The translations under genes and the position numbers were made by a program. Below, piece after piece: positions 1 to 5,831 of a stretch of 6,060 bases of DNA. The notes beneath the pieces were generated by a model. It saw nothing but the letters and a program-made list of their open reading frames with translations, was not told where the DNA came from and did not search any database. This DNA comes from an uncultured Prevotellaceae bacterium (GTDB lineage: Bacteria > Bacteroidota > Bacteroidia > Bacteroidales > Bacteroidaceae), in NCBI GenBank assembly GCA_947176655.1, contig CAMWRK010000131.1, positions 1 to 6,060 on the forward strand. The letters are read 5' to 3'. The first letter of the stretch is position 1. The number at the start of each line of letters is the position of its first letter.

Positions 1-525
1 CGTCAGAGGTGTATAAGAGACATAGCATACGCCTTCTCCACTGCCGCCATGGACACCATACTGATCCATGCCAGCGTGATACGCTGCAATGGCCGAGGCT
101 ACCTGATGACCGCCCCCAGCGGTACAGGCAAAAGCACCCACACCTACCTCTGGTATACAACCATTCCCGGCTGCGATCTGATGAACGATGACAATCCGGT
201 CATCAGGATTTCTGCCGATGGACAGGCCATTGTCTACGGCTCGCCATGGAGCGGCAAGACACGGTGCTACCGCAACATAGAGGCTCCCATAGGAGGCATA
301 GTCAGCATAAAACGAGGTCAGGAGAACAGCATACGCCGCCTTGCGCCACTGGAAGCGTTCACTATGCTTCTGCCGGCATGCAGCAACATGAAGTGGGATG
401 CACGCATATACAACAGTATCTGCGACAACATAACAAAGTTCATACAGTTCTGCGACATCTGGGAACTGGAATGTCTGCCGGACAGTGCAGCCGCAACATT
501 GTGCCATGATACCATCTGCCGTTAA
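1..525 (+). CDS. HPr kinase-like P-loop kinase, 5'-truncated by window edge
   Basis: The reading frame is open from base 1, giving 174 visible residues. The first Met in the window (base 49) is internal, because the frame and family similarity continue upstream of it. Using residue numbers counted from base 1, an Ile-His-Ala-Ser segment (22-25) comes before a Walker A loop APSGTGKST (38-46). An Asn-Asp-Asp motif follows (62-64), in the position of the metal-binding acidic pair of HPr kinase/phosphorylases. A glycine loop GSPWSGKT (80-87) comes next. This layout matches the HPrK/PEPCK fold. Relatives of this Bacteroidetes family are about 300 residues as far as I recall, so roughly the N-terminal 40% lies outside the window. 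HPrK itself phosphorylates Ser46 of HPr, and a related kinase (PadeK) phosphorylates a lasso peptide precursor. With a PqqD protein two genes downstream, a peptide or protein substrate is more likely here than HPr. The product is probably cytoplasmic: no signal peptide or membrane segment is visible. Confidence 0.85.
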   Translation, partial: RQRCIRDIAYAFSTAAMDTILIHASVIRCNGRGYLMTAPSGTGKSTHTYLWYTTIPGCDLMNDDNPVIRISADGQAIVYGSPWSGKTRCYRNIEAPIGGIVSIKRGQENSIRRLAPLEAFTMLLPACSNMKWDARIYNSICDNITKFIQFCDIWELECLPDSAAATLCHDTICR

Positions 526-580
526 GACAGCATATAGGATTCTGCGCCTCCTGCTACACCCTCTGAGACAGAAGTACCGC

Positions 581-584
581 AGGA
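581..584 (+). promoter_or_regulatory. Shine-Dalgarno-like AGGA for the S24/S26 gene
   Basis: AGGA lies eight bases before the ATG at 593. It is the main sequence argument for that start over the in-frame ATGs at 485 and 506, which overlap the kinase gene and show no comparable purine stretch at the right distance. Bacteroidales rely little on Shine-Dalgarno pairing, so the argument is moderate. Confidence 0.45.
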
Positions 585-592
585 AAAACGGC

Positions 593-1066
593 ATGAAAAC
601 AGACAGGCTACGGATGGAATTGCCCAACAACGTCCTGCTCGGAGCCGTAAAAGATGCTATACGCAAAGGACATACTGCCACCATAACTGTCATAGGCTAC
701 AGCATGCGCCCGTTCGTAGAGCACCTGCGCGACAAGGTTCTGTTGGACACGCCAGCGGAGGCTACGATTGGCGATGCCGTACTGGCGGAGATAACACCAG
801 ACACCTATGTCCTGCACCGCATCATAGATGTTATACCGCACGCCTGGGATACAGATTTGGACAAAATAATTCTGATGGGCGACGGTAATACAAACGGCAC
901 AGAACATTGCCTGCGCAAAAACCTTTGCGGCAAAGTTACACAATACATACGCCCCGGCAGAACCATCCAGGCTGACAATCCGTCTCTCGTCAGGAATGTC
1001 AGATTGTGGAGACGCCTGTTACCGGTGCGCAGATACCTGCTGACATTATACAACGCCATAATATAG
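593..1066 (+). CDS. S24/S26-family peptidase-like protein with Ser/His pair
   Basis: This is a 157-residue protein with signal-peptidase-fold motifs in the expected order. They are GYSMRPF, with the presumed nucleophile Ser37; GDAVLAEI (60-67); YVLHRIIDV, with His75; and LMGDGNTNGTEH (94-105), followed by GKV. In S26 enzymes of the archaeal/ER/SipW type the general base is a His in just this HR-I/V setting, whereas bacterial LepB uses Lys. There is no hydrophobic anchor before the Ser, so it is not a classical leader peptidase. The C-terminus (145-157) is Arg-rich and amphipathic and could lie on a membrane. It sits between the HPrK-like kinase and a PqqD protein, a grouping I know from Bacteroidales genomes. 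Its substrate is unknown. The start at 593 is chosen for the AGGA at 581-584 and because the family usually begins shortly before this point. ATGs at 485, 506 and 614 are in frame. The frame is open across 485-592, so a longer form of up to 193 residues is possible. Confidence 0.82.
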   Translation: MKTDRLRMELPNNVLLGAVKDAIRKGHTATITVIGYSMRPFVEHLRDKVLLDTPAEATIGDAVLAEITPDTYVLHRIIDVIPHAWDTDLDKIILMGDGNTNGTEHCLRKNLCGKVTQYIRPGRTIQADNPSLVRNVRLWRRLLPVRRYLLTLYNAII

Positions 1067-1078
1067 ATAGCAGACAGA

Positions 1079-1105
1079 AAATAATTAAGATACAAAATAA
1101 GGAGA
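1079..1105 (+). promoter_or_regulatory. A-rich translation leader of the PqqD gene
   Basis: The 39-base gap before the PqqD gene is markedly A-rich compared with its surroundings. It contains AAGGAG at 1099-1104, but only one base separates this from the ATG, which is too close for normal Shine-Dalgarno spacing. The A-rich, unstructured leader is typical of Bacteroidales initiation sites. I found no Bacteroides-type -7 element (TAnnTTTG) here, so I do not call a promoter. Confidence 0.45.
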
Positions 1106-1375
1106 ATGAAAATAAAAGACGGATTTGAACTGCGCGAGGTATGCGGGGAATACATTGTCGTGAGCCACGGAGACAACAATATAGACTTCTCCAAAGTGGT
1201 GCATCTGAATGAATCAAGCGCTCTAATGTGGCAAGCGATACACGGAAAGGATTTCACTGTCGATGACATGGCAGAAACACTCACAAAGAACTACGATGTA
1301 GACAACAAAGAGGCATTTGCCGATGCCACTGCAGTCCTTGACAAATGGAAACAATTGGAGATGGTAGAACAATAA
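1106..1375 (+). CDS. PqqD-family protein (stand-alone RiPP recognition element)
   Basis: This 89-residue protein has the PqqD pattern. An N-terminal beta-rich part (1-34) contains GEYIVVS and DFSKVVHLN. It leads into LNESSALMW (34-42), the family's conserved turn and first helix, followed by an acidic helical C-terminus typical of the winged-helix RRE fold (VDDMAETL, then a helix ending KWKQLEMV). PqqD binds the leader of PqqA and presents it to the radical SAM enzyme PqqE; related domains recruit precursor peptides in many RiPP pathways, including lasso peptides. No radical SAM, cyclase or ABC exporter gene is in the window. The nearest possible partners are the HPrK-like kinase and S24/S26 protein directly upstream. 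I infer that it docks the substrate of one or both. It is likely cytoplasmic. No other in-frame ATG competes with the start. Confidence 0.85.
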   Translation: MKIKDGFELREVCGEYIVVSHGDNNIDFSKVVHLNESSALMWQAIHGKDFTVDDMAETLTKNYDVDNKEAFADATAVLDKWKQLEMVEQ

Positions 1376-1400
1376 TCCCACAAACGCACACGACAAGACT

Positions 1401-2069
1401 ATGGAACAGATATGGCAAGACGTAGCAGCATGGATAGAGCTGCTGGCAGAAACACTGCGCATTCCAACCTCTTTCCTTATCATTGAGTTTATAGGAACCT
1501 TTGCATTCGCCCTATCCGGCATACGTCTGGCCAGTGCCAAGCATTTCGATGTCTTCGGCGCATGGATTGTAGGCATGGCGACAGCCATAGGCGGCGGAAC
1601 ACTGCGCGACATAATGCTTGGTGTCAACCCTTTCTGGATGATGAACGAGATATACTTCATCTGGTGTGCCATTGCCGTGCTTTTCGTGCACATCTTCGCC
1701 AAATATCTGGTCAAGCAGGAGAACACGTGGTTCATATTCGACACCATCGGACTGGCTCTCTTCAATGTCGTAGGCATAGAGAAAACCCTGCAAATGGGAT
1801 TCCCCATGTGGACGGCCATTACCATGGGATCCGTCACCGGTGCCGCCGGCGGTGTCATACGCGATGTCCTCATCAACGAAGTGCCGCTGATTTTCCGCAA
1901 GGAGATATATGCCCTGGCCTGTGTCGCCGGCGGCATAGTATACTCAATACTGTACACCATGGGCTTCGATGCCACCATCAATGCCCTGGCCTCCAGCGTA
2001 GTTGTCATTACAGTCAGATGCCTGGCCGTCAGATTCAGCTGGCATCTTCCCATTGTCAGGGGAGAATAA
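1401..2069 (+). CDS. TRIC-family (UPF0126, YadS/YicG-like) cation channel
   Basis: This 222-residue, very hydrophobic protein has the internally repeated signature of prokaryotic TRIC channels. GGGTLRD (64-70) and GAAGGVIRDVL (147-157) mark the kinked pore helices of the two three-helix repeats. Each repeat has a further family motif: FAFALSGIRLA in the first (34-44) and FDTIGLALFNVVG in the second (113-125). Seven membrane segments can be placed at about 24-42, 52-72, 82-103, 112-128, 138-157, 169-186 and 190-206, as in solved bacterial TRICs. Family members form homotrimers with one potassium-permeable pore per subunit in the inner membrane. The length is normal for the family. It starts 25 bases after the PqqD gene and ends four bases before the plug gene. 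Its physiological role here is unknown; being in the operon does not by itself tie it to glycan or peptide export. Confidence 0.93.
   Translation: MEQIWQDVAAWIELLAETLRIPTSFLIIEFIGTFAFALSGIRLASAKHFDVFGAWIVGMATAIGGGTLRDIMLGVNPFWMMNEIYFIWCAIAVLFVHIFAKYLVKQENTWFIFDTIGLALFNVVGIEKTLQMGFPMWTAITMGSVTGAAGGVIRDVLINEVPLIFRKEIYALACVAGGIVYSILYTMGFDATINALASSVVVITVRCLAVRFSWHLPIVRGE
2058..2064 (+). promoter_or_regulatory. Shine-Dalgarno-like AGGGGAG for the plug gene
   Basis: AGGGGAG lies inside the last codons of the TRIC gene, nine bases before the ATG at 2074. It fixes that start over the in-frame ATG at 2002. The stop of one gene and the start of the next are four bases apart, so the two are probably translationally coupled. 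Confidence 0.55.
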
Positions 2070-2073
2070 TTTC

Positions 2074-3303
2074 ATGAAACACGCAATAACGCTCATAAGC
2101 CTGCTTCTGCTGACCATCTCCGCACATGGCCGGCATGAGGTGTATGACCGTAATGTGCGCACACTACAGGTAACTGTAAACGGCAACCCATTCCTTCCTC
2201 CCGTACTGAAACTGGGCAAGCCGGCATATCTGGAAATTTCATGGGACGAGATGTCTCACGACTACCACCGCTACACCTACCGTATACAACACTGCACACG
2301 CGACTGGCAACCGTCAGCCGACCTGTTCGAGAGCGATTACCTGTACGGAACCAACGGCCTGCCGGTAGAAAACTACGAGACAAGTTTCAACACTACACAA
2401 CTCTACACACACTACTCGCTGACATTCCCAAACAAGGATGCCTCTATACTGATAAGCGGTAACTACAAACTGCTTGTCATGGAAGACGGACAGGAAGAAG
2501 ACGGGGAACCGGCGATAGAAGTACGCTTCCGCGTTGTAGAAGAAAAAACGAAACTGACCATGCAGGTTGTGTCCAATACGGACATGGACTTCAACGACCG
2601 GCACCAGCAGGTGTCGCTTCAACTGAATTACAGCAATCTGAACGTAACAGACCCATACAAGCAGATATATGCCGTGGTAGCACAGAACCGCAGGGAATCA
2701 CGCACAGTGTCCGGCATACGCCCGGATGTCAACAAGGCCAACGGACTTGAGTGGACACACTGCCGCGAACTGATATTTCCGGCAGGGAACGAATATCACA
2801 AGTTCGAAATTCTGGACGTGAACCACTCCGGAATGAATGTAGACCGCATGCGCTGGTTCGACCCTTACCACCATGCCATACTGTGGACCGACGAAGTACC
2901 TGGCAGCTATATCACTACAGAAGACCACGACGGAGCCTTCCTTCCGAGGACAGAGAGCCGCGAAAACAACGAGACGCAGGCGGAATACGTCATTGTACAC
3001 TTCACCCTGCAATCGCCGCGTCTGCCGCAGGACGTATATGTCAACGGGCAGTGGAGCAACGGCGATACTGATCCGGAATGCATCATGGAATACGACAACG
3101 AAACCGGATGCTACGAGACTGCTGTACTGTTGAAACAGGGATACTACGATTATCAGTACATCACTGCCGACGGATCCACACAGCGAACCATAGGAGATTT
3201 CTGGCAAACAGAAAACGAATACCAGGCATTTATATATTACAAAGAACCTGGCGGACGCTATGACAGAATAGTGGGATACACACAATTACACACACGCTTC
3301 TGA
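2074..3303 (+). CDS. Type IX secretion system plug family protein (DUF5103)
   Basis: This is a 409-residue secreted protein. Residues 1-19 look like a signal peptide: MKHA, a Leu/Ile core, then Ala-His-Gly. Residues 25-155 carry the N-terminal plug-domain pattern: YRIQHCTRDWQPS (69-81), then SDYLYG (87-92), the run from YETSFNTTQLY to HYSLTFPN (101-120), and SGNYKLLV (128-135). A middle part starts at MDFNDRHQQVSLQLNY. The C-terminal part (about 309-409) has VYVNGQWSNG, GYYDYQYI and the family's closing block GDFWQTENEYQAFIYY plus GRYDRIVGY. In Flavobacterium johnsoniae a protein of this family closes the periplasmic side of the SprA translocon when no PorV-bound substrate fills it. Many Bacteroidota encode homologues, some without a clear T9SS, so the exact role here is uncertain. 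The start at 2074 is chosen because it gives the signal peptide and has a Shine-Dalgarno match; the ATG at 2002 would add 24 residues inside the TRIC gene. Confidence 0.88.
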   Translation: MKHAITLISLLLLTISAHGRHEVYDRNVRTLQVTVNGNPFLPPVLKLGKPAYLEISWDEMSHDYHRYTYRIQHCTRDWQPSADLFESDYLYGTNGLPVENYETSFNTTQLYTHYSLTFPNKDASILISGNYKLLVMEDGQEEDGEPAIEVRFRVVEEKTKLTMQVVSNTDMDFNDRHQQVSLQLNYSNLNVTDPYKQIYAVVAQNRRESRTVSGIRPDVNKANGLEWTHCRELIFPAGNEYHKFEILDVNHSGMNVDRMRWFDPYHHAILWTDEVPGSYITTEDHDGAFLPRTESRENNETQAEYVIVHFTLQSPRLPQDVYVNGQWSNGDTDPECIMEYDNETGCYETAVLLKQGYYDYQYITADGSTQRTIGDFWQTENEYQAFIYYKEPGGRYDRIVGYTQLHTRF

Positions 3304-3337
3304 GCGTATCCGCAACCGGGCACCAAAAGACAGACCA

Positions 3338-4783
3338 ATGGAAAAGAAAGAATATACATCTGTAAATCACATAGTAAAATACATCGGCATCTTCGGAGGC
3401 GTGGAAATACTGAAGACGCTGGCGAATCTGTCCCGCGGCAAAATAACCGCATATTTCTTAGGTCCCCTCGGTGTCGGTCTCATTGCCATATACCAGAATA
3501 TCCTTGAACTGATACGTTCCTGTACCAACATCGGGCTGGAGACGGCAGGCATACAGCAGCTGAGCGAAATCAGTGCCGAGAAACGATACGAAGAAGCCGC
3601 CACAATGTCCAAGGTCATACGCACGTGGTCCATGGCGATAGCCCTGCTGGGAACCATGGCGTGCATAGTTCTGGCTCCGCTTCTGGAACGGCTGTACTTC
3701 AGCGAGACGCACAGCGGATACATAGCCATCATGATGCTGGCTCCGGCTGCATTTTTCGCACCGATAGCCGCCGGAGAGTGTTCCATCCTGAAAGGTACGC
3801 ACAAACTGAAACGTGTGGCCGTCGTGGAACTGCTCGGAGCCGTCGGCACCGTCATCTGCACACTGCCCATATACTGGATTATGGGAGTCAGCGGCATCAT
3901 CCCGGCCCTGGTTCTCTGCATTACCATAGAGGCTCTGGTGCATCTTTTCTTCTGCATACAGGTCATGCCGTACAGGATAGACATGTTCTCCGCCGATGTG
4001 TGGAAAAGTGGCATACCGCTGCTGAAATTCGGCATCCCATACGCCCTTACCGCCATAATGGGTGCCGTAACCACCACCATCCTGTACAAAATCATCGACA
4101 CCACATCGGATGTGGCATACTACAAGACAGGCTATGCCCTGATAATGTATTATGTCAGCATTGCATTCAGTTCCAATTCCAGCGACTATTTTCCGCGACT
4201 GGCAGGTATATGCCACGACAAGGAGATGAAAACGGCTGCCGTGAACAACCAGATACACACCAGTTTCATTCTCACCACCCCGATGGTCATGGCTTTCCTT
4301 TTGGCAATACCGTTGATTGTCGTCGTACTCTTTACAGATGAGTTCATGCCCATCGTCAGCATGTGCGTCATGGCAGGCTTGTTCCAACTCCTGCGTTCCG
4401 TGACACTGCCCATGGAATATGTCTCCTTGGCTCACGGCCATTCGTGGATGTTCCTTCTGCTTGAGGGGCTGTACAACATCATGACCATCGCCGCCACATT
4501 CTTCCTCTATGACCGTCTGGGCATGGCCGGGATAGGCATTGCCCTGTCCATGGTAGGCGTTGCCAATACGGCAATCCTCGCTATGGTCAACCGCATATTC
4601 TACAACATCAGCATCTCACGTCGCAACTGGATGACCATCGCTGCCGGAGCCGGCATAGTCATCTGCATCATCGTGCTCTGCAATCAGGAGGACACAGCAC
4701 TGCGTTTCGGTGCAGGCATTCCGCTCACCCTGCTTGCGGCGGCATACAGCTACCTGACTTTGCGAAAGAGCATCAAGGAATGA
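3338..4783 (+). CDS. O-antigen translocase / Wzx-type polysaccharide flippase
   Basis: This is a 481-residue polytopic inner-membrane protein of the MOP superfamily. About 12-14 hydrophobic segments can be drawn from residue 12 to 473, separated by short Lys/Arg-rich loops. Family-like stretches include ITAYFLGPLGVGLIAIYQN (36-54) near the N-terminus, and a central SSDYFPRLAGI (281-291) followed by a VN-Q loop; both are typical of Bacteroidetes O-antigen translocases. These proteins move undecaprenyl-diphosphate-linked repeat units from the cytoplasmic to the periplasmic face of the inner membrane before polymerisation or ligation. The glycosyltransferase gene that follows overlaps this stop by four bases, and another GT2-like gene comes after it. 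The gene is therefore part of a surface-glycan operon (O-antigen, capsule or exopolysaccharide); which of these cannot be told without the polymerase or ligase genes. The glycan structure is unknown. No frameshift or truncation is seen. Confidence 0.93.
   Translation: MEKKEYTSVNHIVKYIGIFGGVEILKTLANLSRGKITAYFLGPLGVGLIAIYQNILELIRSCTNIGLETAGIQQLSEISAEKRYEEAATMSKVIRTWSMAIALLGTMACIVLAPLLERLYFSETHSGYIAIMMLAPAAFFAPIAAGECSILKGTHKLKRVAVVELLGAVGTVICTLPIYWIMGVSGIIPALVLCITIEALVHLFFCIQVMPYRIDMFSADVWKSGIPLLKFGIPYALTAIMGAVTTTILYKIIDTTSDVAYYKTGYALIMYYVSIAFSSNSSDYFPRLAGICHDKEMKTAAVNNQIHTSFILTTPMVMAFLLAIPLIVVVLFTDEFMPIVSMCVMAGLFQLLRSVTLPMEYVSLAHGHSWMFLLLEGLYNIMTIAATFFLYDRLGMAGIGIALSMVGVANTAILAMVNRIFYNISISRRNWMTIAAGAGIVICIIVLCNQEDTALRFGAGIPLTLLAAAYSYLTLRKSIKE
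4780..4783 (+). promoter_or_regulatory. ATGA stop/start overlap coupling flippase and glycosyltransferase
   Basis: The flippase stop TGA (4781-4783) overlaps the glycosyltransferase start ATG (4780-4782). AAGGA (4775-4779) directly abuts the start with no spacer. Terminating ribosomes probably re-initiate here, which would link production of the two proteins. Confidence 0.7.
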
Positions 4784-5799
4784 CAACCGAGAAGGAACTT
4801 CCCGCCGTTAGTGTCGTCGTTGCCGTGTACAACATGCGGGAACACATACGTCAGTGCGTGGAGTCGATCCTGAACCAGAGTTTCCCACACTTGGAACTGA
4901 TCCTGGTGGACGATGCCGGCACAGACGGTACGGTGGAAATCCTGCACGAGTATGAACAACGCGACGGGCGCGTGCACCTGATAAGGCGCGAGGCGAACGG
5001 CGGGGCACAACTGGCCCGCAACGACGGAATCGCCGTTTCACGCGGGAAGTACGTCATCACTGTGGATCATGATGACATGCTGGAGCGCGATGCTCTGAAA
5101 CTGGCCGTAGAGACATTCCGCAGGCACGAGGGACTGCAATGCGTGTGCATGAGAGAGGTAAGGCTGCTGCCCGGCGGAGGCATCATAGAGCATAGGGAGA
5201 AGAACTGTTTCGGCATCATCAGCGGAGAAGAAGCGTACAGGAGAAGCATAGGGTGGCGCGGCATAACCGGCAGGATGATGGTCACCAGGGAACTGCAGAT
5301 GCGTTTCCCCTTCGATAACTGCGAACGCGTCTACGGCGAGGACAACACGGCACAGCTGCAGTTCCTTGCCTCACCGCATGTATGCAGCTGCGAGGGAATA
5401 TATTACCACAGACTGCTCGACACATCGCTGTCGCACAAAGTCAGCCTGAACAACATACGTGGCAACGTACGGTTCATTGCCATGAGACGACATCTGCTGG
5501 AACTCGGCTGCGAAGAGGAGATACAGCGCCTTAACGAGACTGCCTTCTGGGACAGCATCATTGCCTCATGCCACTACTACCATCTTAACCGCAACGGCTT
5601 CTCAGCTTCCGACCGAAAGGAGGCTCTTGGACTTATCGCAATGATGAGGGAGCAGGCCGACATGAAACATGTAGCTCTGCCGGCACGTCTCAAACCGGGG
5701 CACATGAAAATGCCGTGTCTCCGGCTTTTCATGTGGCAGACAGCACTGTTCTTTGCCCTGCGGCATCTGCTAAAAGGCGAAGAAGACATACTGAACTGA
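4780..5799 (+). CDS. Family 2 glycosyltransferase (GT-A fold)
   Basis: This 339-residue protein is a clear GT2 enzyme. SVVVAVYN (11-18) is the first beta strand with the nucleotide-binding start. LVDDAGTDGT (42-51) carries the acidic pair that contacts the uridine part of the donor. An NGGAQLARNDGIAVSRGKY segment (73-91) leads to VDHDDML (95-101), which holds the DxD metal-binding motif. GEDN (186-189) fits the ED position of the catalytic base. YYHR (208-211) ends the GT-A domain. The remaining 130 residues are helical and finish with a hydrophobic, basic stretch (about 311-331) that may touch the inner membrane. It would add one sugar from an activated donor to a lipid-linked glycan in the cytoplasm; donor and acceptor cannot be read from the sequence. 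It overlaps the flippase gene by four bases. There is no signal peptide, as expected. Confidence 0.95.
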   Translation: MTTEKELPAVSVVVAVYNMREHIRQCVESILNQSFPHLELILVDDAGTDGTVEILHEYEQRDGRVHLIRREANGGAQLARNDGIAVSRGKYVITVDHDDMLERDALKLAVETFRRHEGLQCVCMREVRLLPGGGIIEHREKNCFGIISGEEAYRRSIGWRGITGRMMVTRELQMRFPFDNCERVYGEDNTAQLQFLASPHVCSCEGIYYHRLLDTSLSHKVSLNNIRGNVRFIAMRRHLLELGCEEEIQRLNETAFWDSIIASCHYYHLNRNGFSASDRKEALGLIAMMREQADMKHVALPARLKPGHMKMPCLRLFMWQTALFFALRHLLKGEEDILN

Positions 5800-5831
5800 A
5801 AGACGGCCATCCCACACCAGACCAGACAGCG

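Noticed and set aside
526..592. Possible separate small peptide gene between the kinase and S24/S26 genes
   Set aside because: The open frame here has no stop before 593 and continues into the S24/S26 gene, so it could only be an extension of that protein.
1843..1852. Ten-base perfect palindrome CCGCCGGCGG, a possible hairpin or operator
   Set aside because: It lies in the codons for the conserved Ala-Ala-Gly-Gly of the TRIC motif and has no loop or T-run, so coding constraint explains it.
1223..2053. Long antisense frame of 276 codons opposite the TRIC gene
   Set aside because: The + strand carries an unmistakable TRIC protein, while the antisense translation is rich in Met, Thr and Pro with no domain pattern. 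It is a shadow of codon use.
1562..2077. Alternate + frame of 171 codons inside the TRIC gene
   Set aside because: The translation is Arg/His/Cys-rich with no motif, as expected of an off-frame reading of GC-rich coding DNA.
3458..4441. Long antisense frame of 327 codons opposite the flippase gene
   Set aside because: It is His/Gln/Asp/Gly-rich with no recognisable motif and opposes a well-supported membrane protein gene; a second antisense frame (3367-4104) overlaps it, as expected for stop-poor shadow frames.
5800..5831. Possible terminator between the two glycosyltransferase genes
   Set aside because: No inverted repeat or T-run is present in the 32-base gap; the genes are likely co-transcribed.
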